Of a stretch of DNA of 22,771 nucleotides, positions 15,510 to 22,771 are shown piece after piece. The notes beneath the pieces are model-generated. The model searched no databases, was not told the origin of the DNA, and worked only from the letters and a program-made list of their open reading frames with translations. Both the position numbers and the translations under genes were made by a program. The stretch spans positions 1-22,771 of the forward strand of contig CALLHT010000159.1 of NCBI GenBank assembly GCA_938009335.1, written 5' to 3'. Source of the stretch: an uncultured Rhizobiaceae group bacterium. GTDB lineage: Bacteria > Pseudomonadota > Alphaproteobacteria > Rhizobiales > Rhizobiaceae. How positions within the stretch are numbered: position 1 is the first letter of the stretch; the number at the start of each line of letters is the position of its first letter.

Positions 15510-16421
15510 ATGATGAAAAACCATCTGCGCGCTCTTGTATTAGGGGCCGCTGCCGGCGGAGGTCTCCCCCAATGGAATTGCGGTTGCGAAAACTGCGAGG
15601 CGGCGCGCGACCCAAATCACTCACTTTTACCTCAGTCCCAATCGTCATTAGGCATTACGTTGAACGGAGAGGATTGGGCGATATTGAACGCATCGCCTGA
15701 CATCCGAAATCAGATCTTGGATAATCCTCCGCTTCATCCCAAAAGCCGACGTCATACGCCGATAAAGAGCGTTCTAGTGACCAATGGAGATATCGATCAC
15801 ATTGCAGGCCTTTTGATTTTGCGTGAGAAAGAGCCATTCACATTATACCTCACACAAGACCTTGCAGATGTGATCAATGCCAATCCGATGTTTCAGGCAC
15901 TCGATCGTTCGCTTGTGCGCTTCGAGATAATTGCTCTGGATCAACCTTTTGAGTTGCTCTCCGGCCTAACAGCCACACTCTTTTCAGTTCCCGGAAAAGT
16001 TCCATTGTTCATGGAAGAAAATGATGTTGTTACAGATATGGAGGGCGAGCAAACTGTGGGTGTGAAACTGGAAGCTGGCAATCGCCGTATTTGGTATATT
16101 CCAGGTTGCGCCAAGCTTACGGACAAAATGCGCGAAATGTTAGAGGGTGAAAAGACAGTGTTGTTTGACGGCACGGTTTTTGAAAATGACGAGATGCAAA
16201 GGACTAAGGTCGGGCAAAAGACTGGTGCGCGTATGGGCCATATGTCGATGAATGGGCCGCAAGGATCAATCGCCGGATTTGCCGATTTGAATATTGCGCG
16301 TAAGATATATGTTCACATCAACAACACGAACCCGGTTTGGCGGCATGATACCAAGGAACGCCTTGTGGTTGAGAACGCAGGATGGGAAATTGCCTATGAC
16401 GGGATGGAGATTGACGCGTGA
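15510..16421 (+). CDS. pqqB: Pyrroloquinoline quinone biosynthesis protein PqqB
   Basis: A metallo-beta-lactamase-fold protein of about 303 residues. In the pathway it is thought to act as an iron-dependent hydroxylase on the PQQ intermediate. Visible conserved parts are LGAAAGGGLPQWNCGCENC near the N-terminus, where the cysteines are a known structural zinc site, and NGDIDHIAGLL, the metal-binding HxxxDH-type region of this family. SLVRF, IPGCAKL and MGHMSMNG also fit. The start is one of two adjacent ATGs (15510 or 15513) after GGGAG. A TTG at 15498 lies before that site and is unlikely. Its stop overlaps the pqqC start as GTGA. Confidence 0.96.
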   Translation: MMKNHLRALVLGAAAGGGLPQWNCGCENCEAARDPNHSLLPQSQSSLGITLNGEDWAILNASPDIRNQILDNPPLHPKSRRHTPIKSVLVTNGDIDHIAGLLILREKEPFTLYLTQDLADVINANPMFQALDRSLVRFEIIALDQPFELLSGLTATLFSVPGKVPLFMEENDVVTDMEGEQTVGVKLEAGNRRIWYIPGCAKLTDKMREMLEGEKTVLFDGTVFENDEMQRTKVGQKTGARMGHMSMNGPQGSIAGFADLNIARKIYVHINNTNPVWRHDTKERLVVENAGWEIAYDGMEIDA

Positions 16422-17182
16422 CGAACGGGCAGACAAAAGAAGCGTTTGAAAGCCGACTTCGCCGGATTGGTGCTGAGCGATATCACGACAAGCATCCTTT
16501 TCATCATCTTCTGCATGGCGGCGAATGCACACCGATGCAAGTACGCGCATGGGTAATCAATCGCTTTTATTATCAAAGCCGCATCCCAATGAAAGATGCT
16601 GCGTTTCTTTCCCGGTGTGAAAGCGCTGAGTTACGCCGGACCTGGCGTTCACGCATTGAAGATCACGATGGCGCCGTAGCAGAAGGTGGTGGCATTCGGC
16701 GTTGGCTTAAGCTTGCTGAAGCGGTTGGACTAGATTCGGATTATGTGAAAAGTTGCGAAGGCGTGCTTCCTTCGACACGCTTTGCTGTGGATGCCTATGT
16801 GAGCTTTGTGCGAGAGAAACCTTTATTGGAAGCCATGGCGGCATCTTTAACTGAACTTTTTGCACCAAAAATTCATGCTAATCGGATCGAGGGCCTTTTG
16901 GCAAACTATGATTTTGCGAATGAAACCTCTCTTTCTTACTTCAAGCAGAGGCTGAAAGAAGCTCCGAAGGATGTCGCATTTGGTTTGAAATGGGTGCTCG
17001 ATCACGCAGATACCCAAGAAAAACAGGATGCTGCCGCAGCTGCTCTTATATTCAAAACCGATGTTCTCTGGTCGCAACTTGATGCGCTTTATTCAGCCTA
17101 TATTGAGCCAGGACGCATCCCACCTGGTGGTTGGGATGGTGTTACGGGATTGCTTGCCGAGAGTGAAAGAGGGGCAGCGTGA
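16418..17182 (+). CDS. pqqC: Pyrroloquinoline-quinone synthase PqqC
   Basis: A cofactorless oxidase that performs the final ring closure and eight-electron oxidation to PQQ using oxygen. The protein has 254 residues and an all-helical, haem-oxygenase-like fold. The family hallmarks are RYHDKHPFHHLLHGGEC near the N-terminus and RAWVINRFYYQSRIPMKDA. Further ones are RIEDHDG, LTELFAPKIHANRI and GLKWVLDHADT, which includes the histidines and tyrosines of the active site. It starts with GTG, overlapping the pqqB stop by four bases. The next gene, pqqD, overlaps in the same way. Confidence 0.96.
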   Translation: MTNGQTKEAFESRLRRIGAERYHDKHPFHHLLHGGECTPMQVRAWVINRFYYQSRIPMKDAAFLSRCESAELRRTWRSRIEDHDGAVAEGGGIRRWLKLAEAVGLDSDYVKSCEGVLPSTRFAVDAYVSFVREKPLLEAMAASLTELFAPKIHANRIEGLLANYDFANETSLSYFKQRLKEAPKDVAFGLKWVLDHADTQEKQDAAAAALIFKTDVLWSQLDALYSAYIEPGRIPPGGWDGVTGLLAESERGAA

Positions 17183-17475
17183 GCAGTGCAAACCTGACAA
17201 AAGATTCAGTCCCAACGCTCCTGCAAGGCGTTATGGTCAAACATGATGATGTTCGTGAGAGGACCGTTTTACTTGCACCCGAGCGAACATTGGCGCTGGA
17301 CGGCACTGGCATCGCAATCATCGAAATGATCGACGGGAAGAAGTCGGTTTCAGAGATCGTCCACGATTTGGCAAAACAATACGAGGCCGATGTTCAAACC
17401 ATCGGCAATGATGTTGTGGCGTTTTTGCGCGACCTGATCAATCGGGGATACATTGGAATAACAGATGGAGCGTAA
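17179..17475 (+). CDS. pqqD: PQQ biosynthesis peptide chaperone PqqD
   Basis: A 98-residue protein that binds PqqA and presents it to the radical SAM enzyme PqqE, the prototype of the RiPP recognition element (RRE) fold. The core has LLQGVMVKHDDVRERTVLLAPER, LDGTGIAIIEMIDGKKSVSEI and a C-terminal helix with FLRDLINRGYI, all typical of PqqD. The GTG start overlaps the pqqC stop as GTGA. The 3' end overlaps pqqE by 11 bases, so synthesis of chaperone and enzyme is coupled. Confidence 0.94.
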   Translation: MSSANLTKDSVPTLLQGVMVKHDDVRERTVLLAPERTLALDGTGIAIIEMIDGKKSVSEIVHDLAKQYEADVQTIGNDVVAFLRDLINRGYIGITDGA

Positions 17476-18574
17476 CCGCGAACAGCTTGCGAAAATCGCG
17501 CCGCCACCGATGGCAATGCTCGCTGAAGTCACCCATCGTTGTCCGCTTGCCTGCCCGTATTGTTCCAACCCACTTGAACTCAAAGCTGCTTCACAAGAAC
17601 TAACGACAGAAGAATGGGCGAGTGTATTTCAACAGGCCGCAGAATTGGGTGTGCTGCATCTACATTTATCGGGTGGAGAGCCTGCTTCGCGCCGGGATAT
17701 TGTTGAGCTTATTGCTGCAGCTGAAAAAGCCGATCTTTATACAAACCTAATCACTTCAGGAATTGGTATCAACGAAAAGCGGTTGGATGCCATGATTGAT
17801 GTAGGGCTGAAACACATCCAGCTATCGATACAAGGCGTAGACGAGAAAACGGCTGATCTAGTTGGCGGTTACAAAGGCGGATACAAGCGCAAGATACAAC
17901 TGGCGGAATGGATTGGTGCGCGTAGCGTTCCCCTTACGGTCAACGCGGTATGCCATCGAACAAATATGGCTTCCATTCCTGACATGATCGATCTTGCGAT
18001 AGAGCTTGGCGCAGGGCGTTTGGAAATCGCAACGGTTCAGTTTCATGGATGGGCGATTGAAAACAGGTCGCAGCTAATGCCAACGCGCGAACAGGTGGAA
18101 GCAACAACGCAGCTTGTGGCCGATGCTCGCGAACGACTGGAAGGCAAGCTCGTCATCGATTATGTGCCTGCAGATTATTATGCGACCTATCCCAAGGCTT
18201 GCATGGGTGGTTGGGGGCGTATCGGAATAAACGTCGATCCAACAGGTCTCGTTCTGCCATGCCATGCCGCAGAGTCTATTCCTTCGCTGAACTTCGAAAA
18301 TACCCGCGAAACATCTCTCCATGACATCTGGTATCATTCTCCAAGCTTTAACGCATTTCGGGGAACAGACTGGATGCAGGAGCCATGTCGTTCTTGTGAG
18401 CGCAAAACAGCAGATTTTGGCGGATGCCGGTGCCAAGCCATGGCAATTGCAGGAGATGCCACTGCTACCGACCCGGCTTGTCACAAATCCCCTCTTAAAA
18501 ATCGTATGATTGAACTAGCGGAAAATGCTGCTGACACCTCTGAACAGCTGGAGTTTGTCTATCGGGGGCGCTAG
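17465..18574 (+). CDS. pqqE: PqqA peptide cyclase PqqE (radical SAM)
   Basis: Forms the carbon-carbon bond between Glu16 and Tyr20 of PqqA, the first step of PQQ synthesis. The protein has 369 residues. The radical SAM cluster motif is CPLACPYC (Cys26, Cys30, Cys33). The SPASM domain at the C-terminus holds the cysteines for auxiliary clusters, in ACMGGWGRIGINVDP, LPCHAAESIPS, EPCRSCERKTADFGGCRCQA and ACHKSP. The SAM-binding LSGGEPASRRDI is present. The ATG overlaps the end of pqqD by 11 bases. No pqqF peptidase gene is visible in the window. Confidence 0.96.
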   Translation: MERNREQLAKIAPPPMAMLAEVTHRCPLACPYCSNPLELKAASQELTTEEWASVFQQAAELGVLHLHLSGGEPASRRDIVELIAAAEKADLYTNLITSGIGINEKRLDAMIDVGLKHIQLSIQGVDEKTADLVGGYKGGYKRKIQLAEWIGARSVPLTVNAVCHRTNMASIPDMIDLAIELGAGRLEIATVQFHGWAIENRSQLMPTREQVEATTQLVADARERLEGKLVIDYVPADYYATYPKACMGGWGRIGINVDPTGLVLPCHAAESIPSLNFENTRETSLHDIWYHSPSFNAFRGTDWMQEPCRSCERKTADFGGCRCQAMAIAGDATATDPACHKSPLKNRMIELAENAADTSEQLEFVYRGR

Positions 18575-18602
18575 CCGTTCGAAAGCCATCAATTCTTGCT
18601 TT

Positions 18603-18627
18603 GGTGGCCAATGGTACACTTGACCAT
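18603..18627 (+). promoter_or_regulatory. GGT-phased motif before the NosR-like gene, related to that before the alcohol dehydrogenase
   Basis: GGT at 18603 and GGTACACT at 18613-18620 stand ten bases apart, as do GGT at 13394 and GGTACACT at 13404-13411 before the alcohol dehydrogenase. Around the second copy, ATGGT (18611-18615) and ACCAT (18623-18627) form a short inverted repeat. The site lies about 35 bases before the NosR-like start codon, in the 80-base gap after pqqE. It could be the operator of a separate promoter there. I see no convincing -10/-35 pair. Confidence 0.35.
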
Positions 18628-18654
18628 CACTCATGAACGAATAACATCGCTTGC

Positions 18655-20796
18655 ATGGAGGAGAGAGGGAATCCGGGCAGAACAATTCTGTCGCTGACAT
18701 GGGCTGTGTTGGCGTTCGTTTTTGTTTTTCTAAATTTCCAAAAAGCAACCGCCGAAGAATTGACTCGTGATCAGGCGTTCTCATACCTTCGTCCCCCATA
18801 TGATCTGGGTGAAAAAATTGCACCCGGCACTTGGGAACTCATCAACCTGGACAGTCGGGTTGCCGGATATGGGTTTGAAACACTTCCTTTAGCTCCATTG
18901 CCCGGCTTTTCCGGCGCGCCGATCAACCTTTTCGTTCAGGTAACGCTCGAAGGAAAATTCATCAACGCCGAAATTATTGAGCACAATGAACCGATCTTTG
19001 TTTCAGGTCTAGGTGAAGCACCCTTCAACAATTTCGTAACACAATATCGCGGCCACTCTATCACTGACACGCTTGTTGTTGGTGTGCCCTATGGTGGAAA
19101 GAGCGAGGGAAGTTCGCTTGTTTATCTCGATGGTGTAACGAAGGCGACAGCCAGCGTGCGCATCGCCCATGAAACTATTCTTGCCGCAGCGTTTGCAGTG
19201 GCGCGAGAACGCATGGCAGGAATCGCAAAACGACAACCCACCCGACCCAATCTTGAACTTGACGAGACCTTGACTTGGGAAGACTTAGTTTCTTCCGGCC
19301 TCGCCTCGCGAAAAACGTTTACCAACGCAGAAGTCGACCAGCTTTTTGCGGATACAATCTGGGAAGATGACGATCTGGAAGCCAAAGACTATCCTGACGA
19401 AGCTTTTCTCGATTTATGGGTTGTGGATGTGGGGCCACCTGCTATTGCCAAAGCCATTTTCGAGAAAGACACACTTGAAGAGCTTGAGCGGTTTTTGGAA
19501 ATTTCTCCAAATGATGAGCCGATCTTGGTCATTGATGCAGGGCGCCATGGTTTGGTTGGTGAAGATTTCATCAGAAACACAAGCCCGGATCTGATATCCG
19601 CCAATCAAGATGGTTTCCCCATTGCGTTGCGAGACTCAGATTTGTTTGTGGAGCTGAGAAATGGCATTCCGGGTGAAGTGGCAATGATCCTGCGCACAGA
19701 TCGTCGCCTCGGATTTGATCCGACATTGCCATGGGACATAACAGTGAAAGCCGTTCGAGAACACGGTATGTTTCAACCGGAGATTGGAACACAAGATCTA
19801 ACCCTGACGCATCAGACCGATAAACGTTTTTTTGTAATTGATACGCCGGAAGCGCCTCCCCCTCCCTGGTTACAAGCCTTAGAACAGCGCGCGCCAGATC
19901 TCGCAGCTTTATCTGTTGGAGCAGGTGCATTATTCCTCCTCATGATGGGACGCATGTCTTGGTTCGCATCCCTATCCAATTATACGTTCATGCGGTTGGG
20001 CATTCTTGCTGTCGTGACTGGCTTTGTTGGTTGGTGGGGACAAGGCCAACTATCGATTGCAACCGTGCTTGGGGTAATCCGCGGAATTTACGATGGGCAA
20101 TCGCTTGTATTCCTGCTCTACGATCCGTTCTCGCTTTTGCTCTGGGCCTTTGTGATTATCTCTTTTGTCCTTTGGGGGCGGGGAATGTTCTGCGGCTGGT
20201 TATGCCCATTTGGAGCAATGCAGGAATTTGCCAACAAACTTGGCGTTTGGTTGGGTTTCAAACAGATCAGAGTACCGGATTCATTGGACCGCATTCTTTC
20301 GAAGATCAAATACGTCATCCTATTTGTTATGATTGTAGCTGTGTTCTGGTCGCCAGCGTTAAACGACACATTGATTGAAATTGAACCCTTCAAAACGGCA
20401 GTCACCACCTATTTTGTGCGTGAATGGTATTATGTCGCCTATGCTGTCGGTCTGCTTCTTTTGAGCATGGTGCTGTTTAAAGGGTTTTGCCGCTACATCT
20501 GCCCACTGGGTGCATTTATGGCCTTGGGCGGATTGTTGCGCATTCAAAGATGGATCCCCCGGCGCATCGAATGCGGTTCGCCCTGTCAACTTTGCAAAGT
20601 GAGCTGCAGTTACAACGCAATCGAAAAAACCGGTGAAATCCGGTATGATGAGTGTTTCCAATGTCTTGATTGTGTGACGATCCACGATAGTGAACAGCAA
20701 TGCGTTCCACTTGTTCTTCAGGCAAAGTCTGGTCGCAAACTCACTTCATCTGGGCAAGGGCAGCCTATTCCGCAACTTGCAGGAGCCGGAGAATGA
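18655..20796 (+). CDS. NosR/NirI-family membrane flavo-iron-sulfur protein
   Basis: A 713-residue protein built like NosR. It has an N-terminal signal/anchor segment, then a periplasmic FMN-binding domain (about residues 85-185). The motif DGVTKAT (Asp159-Thr165) corresponds to the ApbE flavinylation motif DxxSGAT, with Lys163 at the usual Gly. A middle region (about 200-410) precedes about five to six transmembrane helices from residue 421 on. Two Cx3CP motifs (Cys513-Cys517, Cys612-Cys616) and two 4Fe-4S cysteine sets (640/644/647/651 and 667/670/673/683) follow, probably cytoplasmic. NosR passes electrons from the quinol pool to nitrous oxide reductase, but no nosZ is visible. It follows pqqE by 80 bases and overlaps apbE. 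No ribosome binding site precedes the ATG; a GGAGGAG run lies just inside the gene instead. It may exchange electrons with the PQQ dehydrogenase (inference). Confidence 0.87.
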   Translation: MEERGNPGRTILSLTWAVLAFVFVFLNFQKATAEELTRDQAFSYLRPPYDLGEKIAPGTWELINLDSRVAGYGFETLPLAPLPGFSGAPINLFVQVTLEGKFINAEIIEHNEPIFVSGLGEAPFNNFVTQYRGHSITDTLVVGVPYGGKSEGSSLVYLDGVTKATASVRIAHETILAAAFAVARERMAGIAKRQPTRPNLELDETLTWEDLVSSGLASRKTFTNAEVDQLFADTIWEDDDLEAKDYPDEAFLDLWVVDVGPPAIAKAIFEKDTLEELERFLEISPNDEPILVIDAGRHGLVGEDFIRNTSPDLISANQDGFPIALRDSDLFVELRNGIPGEVAMILRTDRRLGFDPTLPWDITVKAVREHGMFQPEIGTQDLTLTHQTDKRFFVIDTPEAPPPPWLQALEQRAPDLAALSVGAGALFLLMMGRMSWFASLSNYTFMRLGILAVVTGFVGWWGQGQLSIATVLGVIRGIYDGQSLVFLLYDPFSLLLWAFVIISFVLWGRGMFCGWLCPFGAMQEFANKLGVWLGFKQIRVPDSLDRILSKIKYVILFVMIVAVFWSPALNDTLIEIEPFKTAVTTYFVREWYYVAYAVGLLLLSMVLFKGFCRYICPLGAFMALGGLLRIQRWIPRRIECGSPCQLCKVSCSYNAIEKTGEIRYDECFQCLDCVTIHDSEQQCVPLVLQAKSGRKLTSSGQGQPIPQLAGAGE

Positions 20797-21701
20797 GTAA
20801 GATTTCAAGAAGACGGTTCATTCAGGTTTCAGCTGCCATGGTTGTTATGCCTTCGGCTGCCATTGCTGCACCTGTTGAGTGGAGAGGCTTTGCATTTGGG
20901 GCGGAAGTTTCAATCAAACTTTATGGAGAAGGCGAAGAAGCTAAGAAGGCTCTGGATGGTGCAGTGAGCCGTATGATCGCGTTGGAAAAGATGTTTTCAA
21001 TCTACGATCCGGACTCGTTAGTTTCGCAGTTGAATAGTAGCGGGGTTCTTGCGAACCCTGAGCCAGAGTTTTCGCGACTGCTTGCGCATGTTGATTTTGT
21101 CAATCTGCATACTGACGGCCTGTTTGATCCAACTGTACAGAGGATTTTCGAAGCGAAAGCGCAGGAAGTCACGTTTACATTGCGAACCGCCATGGCCAGC
21201 ACAGGATGGCACCGGGTTTCGCATGATGAGCATTCTATCCGACTCCCGGACCCGAAAATGGGCGTCACTTTCAACGGCATCGCGCAAGGGTTTATCACTG
21301 ACGAGGTGAGGCACCTTTTGAGCGAACACGGGTTTAAAAAGACGCTCGTAAACATTGGTGAGTTTTCAGCGGGTGATCGCTTAGCGAAGATCGGCATAGC
21401 GGATCACAACGGGACAGTTTTCGATATTGCTGAAATTAAAAACGAAGCAATCGCAACCACATCTCCGGATGGCTATCGTTTCAGAGATGGCTCCAGCCAC
21501 ATCATTTCGCCCGATGGACGAGCCATAGAGCCAAAATGGAAAACAATCAGCGTGGTTGCCGAGACCGCAGTTCTTGCAGATGGATTCTCGACCGCACTGG
21601 CTTTGGCAGCAGACACTACACTCGCAAAGAAACTTAGGCAGTTAAATCTGGTCAAACGCGTTTATTTGCAGCAAAAGAACGCCGAAGTGATAATACTCTA
21701 A
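20793..21701 (+). CDS. apbE: ApbE-type FAD:protein FMN transferase
   Basis: Attaches FMN from FAD to a threonine of periplasmic flavoproteins. The 302-residue protein starts with a Tat signal (SRRRFIQ, then a hydrophobic stretch ending AIAAP), consistent with export to the periplasm. Family motifs are FSIYDPDSLVSQLN, DGLFDPTV, FNGIAQGFITDEV, VNIGEF, ATTSPDGYRF, HIISPDGRA and AVLADGFSTALALA; the last matches the metal-binding Asp region. The usual GG in the NxGG motif reads GE here. The ATG overlaps the stop of the NosR-like gene as ATGA, strong evidence that this neighbour, with its DGVTKAT motif, is the substrate. The first 31 residues of the longer open frame lie inside the NosR-like gene and are not used. 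Confidence 0.92.
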   Translation: MSKISRRRFIQVSAAMVVMPSAAIAAPVEWRGFAFGAEVSIKLYGEGEEAKKALDGAVSRMIALEKMFSIYDPDSLVSQLNSSGVLANPEPEFSRLLAHVDFVNLHTDGLFDPTVQRIFEAKAQEVTFTLRTAMASTGWHRVSHDEHSIRLPDPKMGVTFNGIAQGFITDEVRHLLSEHGFKKTLVNIGEFSAGDRLAKIGIADHNGTVFDIAEIKNEAIATTSPDGYRFRDGSSHIISPDGRAIEPKWKTISVVAETAVLADGFSTALALAADTTLAKKLRQLNLVKRVYLQQKNAEVIIL

Positions 21702-21708
21702 ACGCTGT

Positions 21709-22656
21709 TCACCAATCTGGCTTATTCCAGGTCAAACCGTGTTTTTTAAAAATGTCTTCCATGCGCCCGTCCTGGATCGAAGCGATGATCGCATCTTCGA
21801 CCGAGTAGCCCAAGGGGCGCCAACGAAAGTTGGTTGCAACTGAAAGGGTCCATTCGCCAATTGCAAGACCAACCAGCGGCGGAGTATGAACCGCCAGCTT
21901 ATCCGTTAATCCATGCTCAAGCTGCCCAAGAGGGCCCATCACCGCTTTTACGTCACCATTATCCAGAGCAGCCATCGCTTCCTGGGTTGTGGCGAAGCGT
22001 TTCATCTTAGGAATGAGTTGGCCACCGCCAATACCTGACAGGTAGAAGTCCGAGATCGTATCATTTTCAACACCGACTTCATCAAATCGGAAGAATGCGG
22101 GCACAGGTCCACCATCGGGATAATGTTCTTTGGCGTAAGCAATCGCAATTTTCTCATTGTAGTAATGGCCACCGAGTACAACTTGCTCGTTACGGCAAAT
22201 CAGCTCTTTGTTGTAGGGAATATGCATCATGATGTTTGCGATGCGTCCGCCGATCAGCCCGCCTTTCCAAATGTTATTACGAAGGTCTGCGTCAACATTC
22301 TCCCCTGCCCCTGTCACAATAAACTGTGCTTTTACACCAAGATCTTCGGCAATCAGATTACCAAGATCGACATCGACGCCCGTAAGTTTGCCATCCTTTT
22401 TGTATGAGTACGGCGGAAAATCTTCATAGACGGCAATGGTTACCCACCCACGTTCCTGAATATCATCAAGGCTTTGACCGATAATATCGCGACCGGCATT
22501 TTGCGGTTTGCTATAGTGGCCGAACCCAAATTTGACGTTCTCACAATTATTGGCTTGGGCATACGACGGCGTGACACCCAAAGGGAATGGCTTCAGAGAA
22601 CCCACCATCACAAGCGCAAAAAAACAGGCCAAAAACTGAATAGGTAAGCGGAACAT
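21709..22656 (-). CDS. MxaJ/XoxJ-like periplasmic binding protein associated with quinoprotein dehydrogenases
   Basis: A 315-residue protein of the family 3 solute-binding fold, with an N-terminal signal peptide ending near SYAQA. The body matches the quinoprotein-associated binding proteins: VAVYEDFPPYSY-like strand (ITIAVYEDFPPYSY region at about 70), GVDVDLGNLIAEDLGV, ADLRNNIWKGG and MMHIPYNKE, then PLGQLEHGL. Such proteins (MxaJ, XoxJ) are encoded beside PQQ methanol dehydrogenases, and XoxJ is thought to help activate or mature the enzyme rather than import a solute. It faces apbE tail to tail, seven bases apart. Start ATG at 22656 lies four bases after the preceding gene's stop, so the two are co-transcribed. 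No transporter genes are visible beside it. Confidence 0.85.
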   Translation of the reverse strand: MFRLPIQFLACFFALVMVGSLKPFPLGVTPSYAQANNCENVKFGFGHYSKPQNAGRDIIGQSLDDIQERGWVTIAVYEDFPPYSYKKDGKLTGVDVDLGNLIAEDLGVKAQFIVTGAGENVDADLRNNIWKGGLIGGRIANIMMHIPYNKELICRNEQVVLGGHYYNEKIAIAYAKEHYPDGGPVPAFFRFDEVGVENDTISDFYLSGIGGGQLIPKMKRFATTQEAMAALDNGDVKAVMGPLGQLEHGLTDKLAVHTPPLVGLAIGEWTLSVATNFRWRPLGYSVEDAIIASIQDGRMEDIFKKHGLTWNKPDW

Positions 22657-22660
22657 TTTT

Positions 22661-22771
22661 CTATTGTGCAGCTGACAATCCGATCGTTAGGGCTTCAGCA
22701 GCGTTCTTCGCGCTTTGTTCAGAGCCATCAAGCAGAAGAACCGCACGCGAGGCGGCAGAATCAGCAACCGG
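22661..22771 (-). CDS. C-terminal end of an unidentified protein (truncated by the window edge)
   Basis: The frame is open from the window edge to a TAG at 22661-22663, coding the last 36 residues. It contains SRAVLLLDGSEQSAKNAA and ends with TIGLSAAQ. Too little is visible to name a family. It lies four bases upstream of the MxaJ/XoxJ-like gene on the same strand, so it is probably in the same operon and may be another quinoprotein accessory gene. I judge it coding from its open frame, sensible composition and close spacing. Confidence 0.55.
   Translation of the reverse strand, partial: PVADSAASRAVLLLDGSEQSAKNAAEALTIGLSAAQ

Noticed and set aside
20700..20792. Upstream extension of ApbE
   Set aside because: The extra 31 residues lie inside the NosR-like gene and would bury the Tat signal; the ATG at 20793 forms an ATGA overlap.
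18655..20796. Calling this gene nosR with a role in denitrification
   Set aside because: The architecture is NosR-like, but no nosZ or other nos gene is in the window and the neighbours are PQQ genes, so the functional name would mislead.

Overview
The window is a bacterial chromosome fragment, most likely from an alphaproteobacterium of moderate GC, perhaps a marine member of the Hyphomicrobiales. That placement rests on gene content (a liv-type ABC operon, uronate genes, a pqqABCDE operon, a lanthanide-type PQQ alcohol dehydrogenase) and the general look of the proteins. No rRNA or marker gene is present, so the genus is open. There are no tRNAs, insertion sequences, CRISPR arrays or phage genes. 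Coding density is high and no gene-free stretch exceeds 300 bases; the longest is the divergent promoter region 13230-13496.

Region 1 (2-7589, plus strand) is a tightly packed sugar-acid (hexuronate) catabolic operon. It runs: 3' part of a UxaA-family altronate/galactarate dehydratase, Gfo/Idh/MocA oxidoreductase, beta-hydroxyacid dehydrogenase, DMT/EamA transporter, uxaC, uxuA, uxuB. UxaC isomerises glucuronate to fructuronate, UxuB reduces it to mannonate, and UxuA dehydrates mannonate to 2-keto-3-deoxygluconate. The UxaA-family enzyme would serve the galacturonate/altronate branch. The beta-hydroxyacid dehydrogenase carries a Gly-Arg-Thr substrate loop like that of YihU instead of the usual Ser-Gly-Gly.

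Region 2 (7596-13229, minus strand, convergent with region 1) is a probable single operon. It contains a DHRS6/2-keto-3-deoxy-L-fuconate dehydrogenase-like SDR, a stand-alone Lrp/AsnC ligand-binding (RAM) domain protein, and a complete branched-chain-amino-acid-type ABC importer in the order livK-H-M-G-F. A perfect stem-loop lies between livK and livH. The imported ligand cannot be read from the sequence.

Region 3 (13497-22771) is a quinoprotein alcohol oxidation island. A PQQ-dependent alcohol dehydrogenase with the Asp-Tyr-Asp lanthanide signature is followed by an intrinsic terminator. Next come pqqA (31 codons) with its own promoter overlapped by an inverted repeat, and pqqB-C-D-E as a translationally coupled run. 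A NosR/NirI-family membrane flavo-iron-sulfur protein and an ApbE-type FMN transferase follow. Convergent to these is a MxaJ/XoxJ-like periplasmic binding protein, then the tail of an unidentified gene. The dehydrogenase gene and the NosR-like gene share an upstream motif (10-bp-phased GGT with GGTACACT), suggesting one regulator.

The main hypothesis is that the NosR-like protein, flavinylated by its neighbour ApbE, is an electron-transfer partner or quinone-linked conduit for the lanthanide-type PQQ dehydrogenase. No nitrous oxide reductase gene and no recognisable cytochrome c are visible here. This is inference from context and motifs; the window edge hides part of the locus.
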